Source: Cycas panzhihuaensis
Taxonomy: Eukaryota > Cycadophyta
DNA length: 64,000 nt
NCBI GenBank assembly: GCA_023213395.1
Contig: CM041465.1
Location: 192,145,741-192,209,740, forward strand
Direction of reading: 5' to 3'
Positions 1 through 9,880 of this stretch are shown piece by piece; within the stretch, counting starts at the first letter, position 1, and every line of letters starts with the position of its first letter. The position numbers were made by a program, and so were the translations under genes. Below the pieces are notes generated by a model that worked only from the letters and a program-made list of their open reading frames with translations, was not told the DNA's origin and ran no database searches.

Positions 1-23
1 TTGCTAATCAATGGAGCAAATGT

Positions 24-118
24 AAAGAATAAGCTATCGCCAAAGAGATTTTGGGTCCAACTTGCAATTCAAAGAACAAGCTATCATTGGAGATATTTTG
101 GCTCCCACTTGCAACCTA
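24..118. repeat. Two-copy imperfect tandem repeat, unit about 47 bp
   Basis: Two adjacent units start at 24 and 71. Both begin AAAGAAYAAGCTATC and later share GATTTTGG/ATTTTGGCTC and ACTTGCAA. No gene is visible in 1-185; it is probably part of an older repeat into which the LINE inserted. Confidence 0.6.
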
Positions 119-185
119 AGTGGAGAATACCTATAGAAGGAATTACCACTTTATAAATCAACTACACACATGGAATAGAAGAGAG

Positions 186-203
186 AAGAGAAAGCATAGA
201 TAT
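186..203. repeat. Left target-site duplication of the LINE (candidate)
   Basis: AAGAGAAAGCATAGATAT matches the segment at 16735-16752 at 15 of 18 positions. It lies immediately outside the AT-rich 3' tail of the LINE, and its partner lies exactly where LINE homology ends. That fits a target duplication that has since decayed. Confidence 0.6.
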
Positions 204-476
204 ATATATATATATATGTATGATTTTGTAAAAAAGAGAAGGGGTTTTGGAAGGTCCCCAAATCTTTACAACATCTACCTTACGGCTATAAAGGATGCCA
301 TGATAAGTCCATGGCCTAGATAAGCTCAGAATATACTAGCCAACTGCACCATAAAAGCTCTAGTTGGTCCAGAACCATCAGGCCCCTCCCTGGGCTAACC
401 CATCCTTCTTAACCAGACTTAGAAACTCCTCTGGGAAGTGTTCTCTCTAGACCCTCATGCCTTTATTTGAGACTAC

Positions 477-1031
477 TCAGTTAGCTAGCCAATCAGTTGC
501 TGTATTGCCCTCTCTGAATGTGTGGTGAATATGAGATCCCTCCTTTGCCTTTAGATCCTCCTCAACATCCCTTACCATACTCACATTATGCCAATAAATG
601 TTTGTATCCCCTCTGAGGATCCTGATCACATTAAGTGAGTCTCCTTCTATCACTACCTTATTGCAGTCATCCTTATTAGCCATAGTAACTGCTCTCTATA
701 TGGCCTTTAATTTGGCCCTATGATTTGTTTGGATGCTATAATATTCCACAAAAGCCCACCTCACACCACCATTTAGGTATCTACATAGCCCTCCCCTACT
801 TACCTCACCAGGATGACCTTTTGCTACTCTGTCAAAATTTATTTTTACCCAATTGTCAACAGGTGGACTCCAAGGATATTCTCTTCTCTTGACCCCAATT
901 ATATTAGGTCTTCTTATACCCCACCCATCTAAGATGCTACCATCCCTTTCCAAGATTGTCTCCTCATCTTGATCTTTAATCAATTCAGCTATCGCCGAGC
1001 GAATAATCTCATGCAATCTTACCATATCCAA
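477..1031 (-). pseudogene. LINE RNase H-like domain (RVT_3), broken
   Basis: Two minus-strand frames cover the C-terminal RNase H-like domain found in many plant LINE polyproteins, which would degrade the RNA strand of the cDNA hybrid. The upstream part (696-1031) carries WVKINFDRVAKGHPG, then GGLCRYLNG and NHRAKLKAI, matching the family pattern W-KINFDGA-GNPG, GGI-RD and N-AEL-A. The downstream part (477-683) carries VVIEGDSLNVI and ends TATDWLAN. The usual Asp after INF is kept, but the Glu of AEL is changed to Lys. A frame break lies near 690. Comparison with RVT_3 is from memory of the family pattern. Confidence 0.8.
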
Positions 1032-1196
1032 TTCCTTCCCATGACATATTTTTCTGTTTTGTTCTTTCTAAATGTTCTACACCACCATTGGCATGACCAT
1101 TTTCCATAAAGATTTCAGAGTCTTACACCTGAAGGGGCAATTCCACATCCTCCGTTGATCCATCAGGGTCCTTGGGCTTACCCATGATATCCCCAT

Positions 1197-1475
1197 TTAG
1201 GACCATATCCCATCCCAAACTCTTATAGTAAAAGGATAGAGAATGTTGATATGATCGATCATCTCCTCATCCTTTTTGCACATCGCACATCTGTTTGGCA
1301 TGACCATGCCCTGCTTATGGAGGTTATGGACCGTCAAGATCTTTTTCTTTAGGCATAACCACCAAAAGATCACAAACTTGGGAGTTAAGCCTAGCTTCCA
1401 TAGCCCAGCCAAAGAGGATCGTCTTTGAACCCCTATTCCCTGCATATCACCTGGTACCCATCCTTCACAGTGCAC
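1197..1475 (-). pseudogene. LINE zf-RVT zinc-binding domain
   Basis: A 92-residue frame matches the zinc-binding domain downstream of reverse transcriptase in plant LINEs. It shows WKLGLTPKFVIFWWLCLKK, then NLHKQG, then RCAMCKKDEEMIDHI, the C-x2-C-x7-H part of the motif. The final Cys-containing segment reads ILYPFTIRVWDGIWS, where families usually have C-P-A--W. It lies between the connection region (1500-1970) and the RNase H-like domain, the normal order. Confidence 0.85.
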
Positions 1476-1499
1476 TCCCCTGAGGGGGAGTTCACCTAT

Positions 1500-1974
1500 A
1501 TGATCACATTTGCTTTGAGCCTTTTTGGAATGTAGTGATGCTTAAGCTCCTTTCTTAAAGCTTGAATATTCTCCCCCCATCCTGGGGTCCTTGCAACTCC
1601 TCGAAAGATATCCAGGCCTTGTCTCTGCCATGACCCTCCCAGTAATCCTTAATGTTAGGGCCATATATATATTCACAGATAGCCTACAAGGGAGTGACAC
1701 GCAGGCTATCTTTCAATCGATAGTTATGACACCATTTGTCCTCCCAGAATTTCATGCTTTCCCTATTCCCCAGGTTCCATCTCAAGCCATCTATTAAGAT
1801 GGGTCTCGAATGAACCAAACTCTTCCAGATCAACGACCCATGAACCTCCCTCATCTCATCTTTTAAGAAATGCCTTCCTCATAGATATTTTTTAGATATA
1901 ATCTCACTCCACTATCCTCCTTCCTCCTTTGATAATCTCTAGCCTAGCTTGACCAACAAGGCTGTGCTAAAAGA
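1500..1974 (-). pseudogene. LINE connection region after RT, broken by stops
   Basis: Minus-strand translation gives ALLVKLG, WSEIISKKYL, LIWKSLVHSRPILIDGL, RWNLGNRESMKFWEDKW and further recognisable text. This matches the plant LINE segment after the polymerase (ALL-KLGWR-L, W--I---KY, IWK, G--W-IGNG--I-FW-D-W). Several stops interrupt it, for instance after KLG where Trp is expected. The start of this block follows in frame from the text at 6944-7113, so the two belong to one LINE. Confidence 0.8.
1970..1974. repeat. Target-site duplication of element A, left copy
   Basis: AAAGA here is repeated at 6939-6943, directly outside the two ends of the element A LTRs. Confidence 0.9.
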
Positions 1975-2474
1975 TGAAGAGAAAATATAACTGAGAAGCA
2001 ATGTGATAATATAACTCTAAACCATGCAAAGAACAAATAATATAAACAAATCAAACACTCAACAAAGAACACTAGGAGATTCAGGTCTAAGCACAGATCT
2101 TTTATTAATCTGAGCAACAACTAAAGAATTATAGAGATAAATGAACCCCAACTCTTCTCCTCGACTTATCCACGATCACTTCATTATATGTTACATGTGT
2201 TGTTACATAAGAATATATAGACACAATATTACAAGATACCACCTTGCAATTTTACAATATAATGGGCATAAGCCATTGGGCTAATAAAGACCCCTATAAG
2301 ACACCCAAAAAAATTTCTCGAGGGATCCCGCCCCTGAACCTTCGCTTAAGGGGCCACTGGCCCCCTAGTCCCCCCAGCCGGGGGCCCTATAATGGGCCCC
2401 CAAACCCCACAAAGGGGCTCGGGTGTAACACCTATACACATGTAACACTTATAAAGTGTTTAACATATCTAACA
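1975..2474 (-). repeat. Element A 3' LTR (500 bp)
   Basis: On the minus strand it begins TGTTAGATATGTT and ends CTCTTCA. It is about 100 bp longer than its partner at 6541-6938 because it keeps a GC-rich block at about 2312-2416. It holds AT-rich promoter-like and AATAA-type stretches but no site I can assign firmly. Confidence 0.95.
2350..2401. other. Cluster of GC-rich hairpins inside the LTR
   Basis: Perfect short inverted repeats follow each other: GGGGCC-ACT-GGCCCC (2350-2364), CCCCC-AGCC-GGGGG (about 2371-2384) and GGGGGCCC-TATAAT-GGGCCCCC (2380-2401). The surrounding LTR is strongly AT-rich. A decayed version is present in the 5' LTR of element C (about 29400-29450). Confidence 0.8.
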
Positions 2475-2490
2475 ATCTCCAACTTATTGA
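2475..2490 (-). other. Element A polypurine tract
   Basis: On the minus strand AATAAGTTGGAGAT directly precedes the 3' LTR. The same site in element C reads AAGTGGGAGAT. It would prime plus-strand DNA synthesis. Confidence 0.75.
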
Positions 2491-2554
2491 ACATTTTATA
2501 AGAAAACTTGCATACACAACTACTGAATGCCAAAATCATAAACACCCATTATAA

Positions 2555-3900
2555 TTCTACACGCTCTAAATTTTTCTATGCTAATAATTTTAGTTAATGA
2601 ATCTACAACATTCTTTTGAATAGCAATCTTCCACAAGTCCACCTTGTGATCTTGAACTACATGTCAATATGCTTCAACTGAGCATGAAAATGGGGTTCTT
2701 GCTAGGTAGATTGTACTTTGACTATAATAATCTATCCTCACAGCATCTTGCTTAAAGCCAATATCTATGCATAATCTCTGTAACCAAACCGTTTCCTTGC
2801 ACGCATGAGTAGCTGCCATATACTATGCTTCCATAACTTGCTATCTTTTACTCATCCAGCTGACTGTGCCACCACAAAGGATAAAAACATATCCGCTTGT
2901 AGATCTTCTGTTGTTAAGATCTCCAGCCCAATCAACATCAACAAAACCTCTAAAGTTCACTGTTCTACTCTGCATGGGATCTCCTTGATAGTAAATTCCA
3001 TAGTCTGATGTACTTTGCAGATACCTAAAAATCCTTTTCACAGCCACCTAATGCTCCTTATGTGGGTTTGACATATACCTGCTAACTACTCCGACTACAT
3101 GGGCAATGCCTAGTTGAGTGTAAACCATCACATATATCAGGCTACCAATGACATTGGCATAAGGGACAAATTCCATGTCTTTAACTTTTTGGTGAGTCTT
3201 TATGCATTATTCAGCTAATAATTTTAAACCAGTAGGAAGAGGAATATTAACTGGTTTACTATCCTGCAACCTAAACCGTTGCAATATTGTCTCAATGTAC
3301 CATCTTTGGCTAAGCCAAATCTTCTTGTTTCTCCTATCCCTTTTACTCTCAATGCACAAAATAAAATGTGCAGTACTAAGGTCCTTCATCTCAAAGTGAG
3401 ATGCTAGTTGGTATTTCACAAGTTGGTTCATTCCTTTATTGTTACCAACTAAAAGTATATCATCAACAAATAAAGTCAAAATAACAAAATGATCACCAAC
3501 CTACTTATAATAAACATAATGATCTGCTTTGCTGCACACAAAGACATTCGCCAACATATGTGAATAAAACTTTTAGTACCACATCCTTGGTGACTATTTC
3601 AAGCCGTATAATGACTTCTTCAACTTGCACACCATATCCTCCTTTTCTGCAACTTCAAACCCTTTAGGCTACAACATATAAATTTCTTCCTCGAGGTCAC
3701 CGTGAAGAAATATAGTCTTCACATACATTTGATCCACCTTAAGGTCATAGGCAACTACTATAGCCAACAAAAATCTAAAGGAAGCAACTCTTGCAACTGG
3801 AGAAAATACCTCATCAAAATCTATTCCCTTGACCTGGGAATAACCCTTTAATACCAAGCAAGCCTTGTACTTTTCCACAGTACCATCTACTTGGAACTTA
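2555..3900 (-). pseudogene. Element A reverse transcriptase and RNase H, broken
   Basis: The minus-strand text from 3900 down reads as copia RT then RNase H. RT N-terminus (3669-3878): LKGYSQVKGIDFDEVFSPVA then VDQMYVKTIFLHGDLEEEIYM. RT catalytic part (3207-3479): LFVDDILLVGNN with the Asp pair intact, then FEMKDLSTAHFILCIE. RNase H (2841-3047 and onward): KRIFRYLQ, DVDWAGDLNNRRSTSGYVF, then SQSTIYLA near 2720 and DSLTK near 2590. Frames change and stops intervene between these blocks, so no functional protein results. In an intact copy this would copy the RNA into cDNA. Confidence 0.9.
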
Positions 3901-5280
3901 TTCTTGAAGATCTATTTATTAATAGTAGGTTTTCTTCCATCAGGTAGATCCACCAGATCCCATGTATTATTTTTGTACAAGGCCATCATTTCTTCCTACA
4001 TGGCCTTCATCTAGAGTTGGCTATCTTTTGACTCTAGAGCCTCCCAAATAGTACTTAGATTACTATCTATAGCAGATAAAACATAAGAGGAGTGATAAAA
4101 GTCTTCAAGAATATACCTATTAGGCTATCTTTTCTCACAAGTTCATCTCCTCAAGATGTGGGGTTTTTGAGATTGAACTACCTCTATAGCTGGTTCTTCC
4201 TATTCAACTGACTCATATTCTAATGAAAAATTTTCATCTCTTACTTCTAATTATACCTTCTTAGAGTGTTCCTCCTTTGGTTCTTCATCCTACTTTAGAG
4301 ACTTGAACTCCGCTCTAAAGACAACATCACAACTATATACAACCTTTTGTGTTTCAAGGTTATAAAGCTTATATTCTTTAACACCATCACCATAGGCAAT
4401 GAAAATAGTCTTTTATGCTTTCAAATCAAGCTTAGTCCTTTATTGTTTAGGAATATGCACAAAAGCTTCACAACCAAAAACTCTAAGATGACTAAGAGAT
4501 GGTTTCCTAGAAGACCACACTTCTTTAGGTGTTTTATATACTAAGGCAGTTGTCGGTGATCTGTTTATCAGGTAGCTTATAGTCATCACAGCCTTTGCCC
4601 ATAATTTCTTCTCTAATCTAGCAGCACTGAGCATACTCCTTGATCTCTCTAGCAAGGTCCTATTCATCCTTTCAGCAACTCCATTCTGCTATGGCATATA
4701 GGGAATTATCTTTTGCCTTGCTATCCCACACTGCTTACAAAGGTACTCAAATTCCTTTGAGGAAAACTCACCTCCATTATTAGTCCTCAGTACCTTGATT
4801 TGCCTATCACTCTAATTCTCGACCAAGGCCTTGAATTCTTTGAATTTACTGAAGACTTCAGATTTCTTCTTGAGAAAGTGCAACCATGTCTTTCTCAAGA
4901 AATCGTCTATGAATGAGACAAAGTATTTGGACCCACCCAATGAGGGTACATCAACAGGTCCAAAAACATCGTTGTGCACCAATTGTAGAATACCCTTTAA
5001 CCTCTTCGAACTTAAAGGAAAATTGACCCGATTCTGTTTGCCATACATACAATGCTTATAGAAATCAAAATCAAAGGAGCCATTAATTCTAGAGATGTCT
5101 TCTACCATACCTTTGGAGAATAAATCATGGAGGCCTTTCTCTCCAACATGGCCCAGTCTCTGATGCCACAACATAGTTTTAGCAACAAGTGATATTTGAG
5201 TCCTATCTTCTTTATTGCTACTTTCTGTAATAGCTAACTTCTAGCACATACTGTACTTGCATCAAGCTTGTATAGTGTTC
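3900..5280 (-). pseudogene. Element A integrase and linker, broken
   Basis: The GAG-pre-integrase end is at about 5080-5174 (LWHQRLGHVGEKGLHDLFSKG, the zinc-binding H-H part). The integrase core follows: VHNDVFGPVDVPSLGGSKYF and FIDDFLRKTW (4812-5050), then NRTLLERSRSMLSAARLEKK and WAKAVMTISYLINRSPTTAL with RVFGCEAFVHIP (4440-4667). The DDE core is split by stops near 4700-4810. The stretch 3900-4440 is the acidic linker to RT and has many stops. Confidence 0.88.
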
Positions 5281-5284
5281 CCAA

Positions 5285-5632
5285 TTAGAACCCTCTTGCT
5301 AACACCAATGCTCCTTGAACCATTATACAACCATCTTTATTAAAGGTCACTTCTATTCTTGCATCACCCAATTGACTGACATACAACAAACTCATAGGCA
5401 AACTAGGAATATGATTCACATTATGGATAGTTTTAACCCTTCCATCCCCAAATTGAACCTTCACCCTTCCATGACCCACAATTTTATATGGGTAATCATC
5501 CCCGAGAAATACCTCACCTCCATCAATCCTTGTGTTTTCACAAAACCAGTCCCTATGGGGAGTAACATGAAGCAAAGCACTAGAGTCAATTAACCAAGAC
5601 TCGATATTTGAAAACTTACCTGAGGTTGCCAA
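5285..5632 (-). pseudogene. Element A aspartic protease region
   Basis: A 115-residue open frame reads WLIDSSALLHVTPHRDWFC, then GDDYPYKIVGHGRVKVQF and VNHIPSLPMSLLYVSQL. The copia protease signature D-[ST]-G-A is present as DSSA, keeping the catalytic Asp. It lies between the gag zinc knuckle and GAG-pre-integrase, the usual place. Length and order match the family, but flanking frames are broken. Confidence 0.88.
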
Positions 5633-5639
5633 ATAAACA

Positions 5640-6460
5640 TCACCATCAGCTTCATCGGAGGCTTTTGTTACTGTAGAAGAAGTAACTTTAGGTGACTTTT
5701 CCTTGTCTACCTTGACTTAAAACTAGCTCTTCATATGGCCAACCTTTCCACATCTCCAACATACCTAAGGTCCTCTACCTGGAGATTTAGATTTTCCTCT
5801 AGATTTTGGCCGTCTGTTCCTAGGCCTTTATTGGTTGCGATCCAATGTTTGACCTTTTACCGCTAATGCTTCTTTCGAATAATCCTCAGAAGATTTTCAC
5901 CTTGTCTCTTCTGATAGCAGAGTAGTAACAACATCATCAAATTTTAGGGTGGCAGTAGCCTTGCTGCTAATCATCATCACAAGATTATCCCTGGAATTAA
6001 AAAGCAAACATAACAGGGTAATATACACTTGTCTTCTTTAGACATTGTTACCCTAACTGAAACAAGCTAGCTCACCATGGTGTTAAATATAGTCAGATAA
6101 TCTACAACTGCACCTCCATCACTTATCCTGAGTGAATACAACTTTTTCCGAAGAAATAGCTTATTAACCAGGGACTTTGTCTGATACAAAGCCTCTAACT
6201 TTCTCCATAGATTTTTGGCCATAAACTCTGTGGTAACATTCAACAACACCATGTCTAAAAGGCATAACCTTATCGAATTGATTGCCTTTTGATCAAGCTT
6301 CTTCCAGTTTTCATCACCCATAGTCGCAAGCTTTGATCCTGCTATAATGATCCACTAATCCTTCTCGACGAGAATATCTTCCATTTTTAGCTTCCACAAC
6401 TCAAAGTTCTGGTTATTGAACTTTTCAATCTCCATATTTATAGTGTTTTCTATGATCTTT
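5640..6460 (-). pseudogene. Element A gag with zinc knuckle, broken
   Basis: Gag begins near 6440-6460 (MEIEKFNNQNFELWKLKME), the usual copia gag start. The UBN2-like middle is in an 84-residue frame at 6067-6321 with LWRKLEALYQTKSLVNKLFL and LYSLRISDG. The CCHC knuckle is at about 5720-5765, CWRCGKVGHMKS followed by a stop where the last residues should be. Several stops lie between the blocks. Confidence 0.85.
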
Positions 6461-6525
6461 GTACTTAAGTTCACTGCACAAAGCTCCCACTTACCAAATG
6501 GCTTCCCATAGAACTAAAAACCCTT

Positions 6526-6538
6526 GGCTCTGATACCA
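6526..6538 (-). other. Element A primer-binding site (iMet tRNA)
   Basis: On the minus strand TGGTATCAGAGCC lies two bases after the 5' LTR. It is the standard plant copia site complementary to the 3' end of initiator methionine tRNA, and fixes the element's orientation. Confidence 0.93.
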
Positions 6539-6540
6539 AA

Positions 6541-6938
6541 TAAAGAGAAAATATAACTGAGAATCAATGTGATAACATAATTCTAAATCATACAAAGAAC
6601 AAATAATATAAACAAATCAAACACTAAAAAAAGAACACTAGGAGATTTAGGTCTAAGCATAGACCTTTTATTAATCTAAGTAACAACTAAAGAATTACAG
6701 AGATGAATGAAACCCAACTCTTCACCTCGACTTATCCATGATCACTTCATTTTATATTACATGTGTCGTTACATAAGAATATATAGATACAACATTACAA
6801 GACACCACCTTGCAGTTTTACAATACAATGGGCATAAACTATTGGGCCGACAAAGACCCCTATAACACACCCAAAAAGGGGCTTGGGCGTAATACCTATA
6901 CCCATGTAACACTTGCAAAGTGTTCAACATATCTAACA
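6541..6938 (-). repeat. Element A 5' LTR (398 bp)
   Basis: Partner of 1975-2474. It lacks the GC-rich hairpin block; the junction CACCCAAAAAGGGG fits a deletion between two CCAAAAA-like repeats. It starts TGTTAGATATGTT on the minus strand; the last bases are CTCTTTA, a decayed CTCTTCA. Confidence 0.95.
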
Positions 6939-7113
6939 AAAGAGGCCAACCTTTTGATGTTAATCCCCCGTGCCCATTTAGGCATACAAACTTTATCCCA
7001 TATGACCAAGTGAATTCTATCATTTTCTTCAGCTCTAGTCTAGAAAAATCTCTTCTAAATGACCTCTAAAGTTGAGACAACCTTGCTTAGAATCTTAAAA
7101 ATAGACATCATAT
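6939..7113 (-). mobile_element. LINE, middle piece (2 of 3)
   Basis: This is a 175-bp island between copia elements A and B. On the minus strand it translates as SIFKILSKVVSTLE, KRFF, TRAEENDRIHLVIWDKVCMP and INIKRLA. This is the plant LINE stretch between the RT palm (ending near 14767) and the ALL-KLGWR-L segment that starts near 1970. It begins with the element B duplication CATAT (7109-7113) and ends with the element A duplication AAAGA (6939-6943). Confidence 0.9.
7109..7113. repeat. Target-site duplication of element B, left copy
   Basis: CATAT is repeated at 14762-14766, immediately outside the opposite LTR end. Confidence 0.92.
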
Positions 7114-7427
7114 TGAAGGAAGGATGGATCTAGGAGATAAATCACTCACATGCACACAATGGCAATGGAGAATGAAAAAGAAGATGAAACAAGATATGAG
7201 AGCAAGCTTGGAGGTGTGAATGAAAATAATAACTCCCTCCTTGAGATTTTACCTTTTATTATTGAGGGTGAGCATTAAGGTTAGGATTTTTCCACCTAAT
7301 GACATGAACCCGAAATTACATCTAAATGCACATAAAATATATTTCATTAAGAGACTAATGCTAATAATATATCCTAAAGTCACATAATTAATCTACACAA
7401 ATGACCTTGATACATTAACCTCTTTCA
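7114..7427 (-). repeat. Element B 3' LTR (314 bp)
   Basis: On the plus strand it starts TGAAGGAAGGATGGATC and ends AACCTCTTTCA. Same length as its partner at 14448-14761. Confidence 0.95.
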
Positions 7428-7440
7428 ATCCCCCCTTAAT
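7428..7440 (-). other. Element B polypurine tract
   Basis: On the minus strand ATTAAGGGGGGAT abuts the 3' LTR start TGAAAGAGG, a typical plus-strand primer. Confidence 0.85.
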
Positions 7441-7884
7441 AGTGGAAGGCCATTTTTAGAAAATCTATTCTATAAGGTCTTCATTTGAGCCTCATTATTA
7501 CATTGAAATTCTAAATGACACTTTTGTGGGAAAACCATCACGAGGAATAAAAACCCACGAACTTTCTAAGATCTATAGCCCCTTTTATAAATTAAAATGG
7601 CTAAGGTGGCTCTTTGATGTAGCCTGATAGCCGACTTAAATGTGCGACAATCTGCTAAGTCTCCATATACTATTTGGTCATCCCCTATGCCCTTTTGGGT
7701 TTTCACAGGTTTTAATTTTCTAAAACAAGTACAACCCTTATCCTTCTATGCCCACATAGAATTTTCACAAAGAGGATATAGCGAAGACTTACTCTTATTC
7801 TTCTGCACCCATAAGGGACTTTCACGAAGAGAATAGAGTATGATGATCCTGTAGCCATCTTCTTTGATCAATCAAAGATGGAGG

Positions 7885-8430
7885 CCCTAAGGGTGAGCTA
7901 CCTTCGGAACTGTTCAAACGTCACCCTTTGTAGTGGTTTGGTGAAGATATCGGCCACTTGATCTGCTGTGGGGCAGTAATCTAATTGAATTGTGCCGTCA
8001 TAAACAAGTTCCTTAATCTTGTGGACTTTCGTACTTATATATTTGGTACGATCGTGAAATACAGGATTTTTCGCCATGCAGATTACTGATTGATTATCCA
8101 CATGAAGACTCGTAGGACTTCTTTGGGTGATATTCAATGTTTCCAATAATTTTCTCAGCTATATCACCTCTTTACTAGTCTCAGAAGTAGCAATGTATTC
8201 AACTTCAGCAGTTGAATATGCAGCTATCTTCTACCGTCTAGATCTCCATGATATTAGTGATATTTCAAGAAACGTTACATACCCAGACGTAGATCTTCCT
8301 GTATCTTTATCTCCTGCAAAGCTTGAGTCTGTGTATGTAGAAAGCTTGAAGTCTGAATTAGGTTCATACAACATACCATATTTGCTAGTCGTCTTAAGGT
8401 ATCTCAACACTCACACTGCTACCTGCCAAT
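7885..8430 (-). pseudogene. Element B RNase H, broken
   Basis: An 82-residue open frame (7898-8146) is the C-terminal half of copia RNase H. It carries LHVDNQSVICMAKNPVFHDR, then HKIKELV and DQVADIFTKPLQRVTFEQF, with DNQS and ADIFTKPL as family hallmarks. The N-terminal half lies between 8146 and 8430 in a disrupted frame. The plus-strand open frame over 8127-8432 is its antisense shadow. Confidence 0.9.
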
Positions 8431-9300
8431 GATTCTACTTAGGATTTGTCATATAACGAGCAAGAATGCCAACATAGTGTATAATATCTGGCCTTGTATT
8501 GGTAGTTTAGATGAGACTACCTACAAGTTTCTTATAGAGTGTTGCGTCTGCCTCCCTAGTATCACCTTCAACTGAGAGTTTGGTGTTATGATCCATAAGT
8601 AACATCATTGGTTGAGCATCTTCTAACTAAAACTTGGTTAGAAGATCGTTGATGTATTTTTCTTGGGAGAGGGAAAAATTTCCATTCTTTTGTGTTACTT
8701 CAATTCCCAAGTAATATTTCATCAAACCAATGTCAGATAATTCGAACGTTTTGCCAAGGTCCTTTTTTCAGTTGGCTTATTACCTGTTCACTATTACCCG
8801 TTACTAGCATGTCATCCACAAAGATTATGAGATAAGTGACTTTATCCTTATGGCACTTGATGAACAACATTGCATCAACATCTTGATAGTTACAAACTTC
8901 GTATCCAAGTTGCCTCATCCTTTCAGACAACTTGGTAAACCAAGTGCGAGGGGCTTGTTTAAGGCCATACAAGGACTTTCTAAGCCTGCAAACCTTATGC
9001 TCTTGACCTTCGATCTCATATCCTTATAGTTGAGCCATGTAAATTTCTTCTTCAAGATCTCCATTAAGAAACGCAGTCTTAATATCGAGTTGGTGGATTT
9101 TTCAACCTTGTTGAGCAGGCAAGGCCACAAGAGTTCTAATTGTAGGCCACTTGGTTATAGGTGCAAAGACTTCAGTGTAGTTGATGCCTTCCCTTTGTGT
9201 AAATCCTTTAGCTACCAAGCTCGCCTTATGTTTTTCAAGGGTGCCGCCTGATCTATATTTGTTTTTGAACACCCATTTTATTTGAACTACCTTTCTGCCA
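8430..9300 (-). pseudogene. Element B reverse transcriptase, broken
   Basis: The C-terminal palm frame (8733-8972) reads MYGLKQAPRTWFTKL, then LIIFVDDMLVTGNSEQV. The catalytic Asp pair FVDDM is intact and is preceded by the family motif YGLKQAPR-W. The N-terminal palm continues at 8960-9300 in other frames (AQLKG-related text, then the K-G-F-Q block), with stops. The domain would polymerise cDNA; here it is inactive because the frame is broken near 8960 and elsewhere. Confidence 0.9.
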
Positions 9301-9880
9301 AGTGATAGATCAACGAGCTCCCATGTACCGTTCTTGATAAGAGATTAGTACTCTTTGTTCATGGTGTTTCTCCAAGCTGTATGCTTTACAACTTCTTGGT
9401 ACGTTAAGGGATCTTCATTAAGAGTAAGGTGCAATTTTGTTGGTTCAAGCTCAGTATATAATGATTCCTGCATCCTTGCTTTATGGGCACTTCGAGTGCC
9501 AATTTTGCCTACCTCATCTAGTCATATGTCCTTATTGAGCTGGCGTGCTTCTCGAGATCCTCGATTTGGGAATGATGTCCTCATTTCCCCAAGTTTTTGG
9601 TTCTCATTATATTTGTTAAAATGATTATTTTGTGAGGAGGATGTTGATGTGCTTGAGGAAGATGGTCCTTCTACCATTGTTTTGCCTTTGTCAACTGAAG
9701 GTGGAGAGGATGGTTCTTCTATAATGGCTTTGTCTTTGTCAGCTCTGTTATCTTCAAAAGATGGTGCTGGATGTGCATTCATTGGTTTAGAGTCACAACT
9801 TGTATCCTCCACGGCTCTATTGTCAACTTCCAACATTTGGAGTAATTTATGTCTGTTCCCCCCCTCCCTCCTTCCCAAAT
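9300..9880 (-). pseudogene. Element B integrase-RT linker, Ser/Pro-rich
   Basis: A 118-residue open frame (9522-9878) is low in conserved motifs and rich in Ser, Pro and acidic residues (EEPSSPPSVDKGKTMVEGPS, SSSSTSTSSSQNNH). Its position between the integrase C-terminus and RT is that of the variable linker in copia polyproteins. A related linker lies in element H at 58543-58737. Confidence 0.75.

Larger units (their letters stand above)
204..1974 (-). mobile_element. LINE, 3' segment (piece 3 of 3)
   Basis: This is the 3' third of a minus-strand non-LTR retrotransposon. From high to low coordinates it holds the thumb/connection region after the reverse transcriptase, a zf-RVT zinc-binding domain, an RNase H-like (RVT_3) domain, an untranslated tail and an (AT)n run at 201-217 in place of poly(A). 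It is separated from the rest of the LINE by copia element A. The last five bases, AAAGA (1970-1974), are the target duplication of element A. Reading resumes in frame in the piece at 6939-7113. Confidence 0.85.
1975..6938 (-). mobile_element. Ty1/copia element A, complete, degenerate
   Basis: This is a full-length copia retrotransposon on the minus strand. It has a 3' LTR (1975-2474), a polypurine tract, a polyprotein in the order gag-PR-INT-RT-RNaseH (6460 down to 2555), an iMet primer-binding site and a 5' LTR (6541-6938). A five-base target duplication AAAGA flanks it. Host sequence on both sides is one LINE. By hand alignment of about 325 shared LTR bases I count roughly 32 differences, about 25 of them transitions, so the insertion is old. 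Element C (24596-29524) belongs to the same family. Confidence 0.95.

Noticed and set aside
201-217. AT dinucleotide run as an independent microsatellite
   Set aside because: It fits better as the AT-rich 3' tail of the LINE, directly next to the target duplication.
2805-3008. Plus-strand frame similar to 25322-25540
   Set aside because: Antisense to RNase H of elements A and C; not an independent gene.
6769-7023. 84-residue minus-strand open frame
   Set aside because: It starts in the LINE island and runs into the 5' LTR of element A, so it is a chimera across an insertion boundary.
8127-8432. 101-residue plus-strand open frame with a close relative at 56987-57292 (also 101 residues)
   Set aside because: Both lie exactly antisense to the RNase H of elements B and H. 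Their similarity follows from the shared copia sequence, and sense-strand decay does not readily create antisense stops.
9030-9251. Plus-strand open frame matching another at 57887-58108
   Set aside because: Antisense to the RT N-terminus of elements B and H, the same explanation as above.
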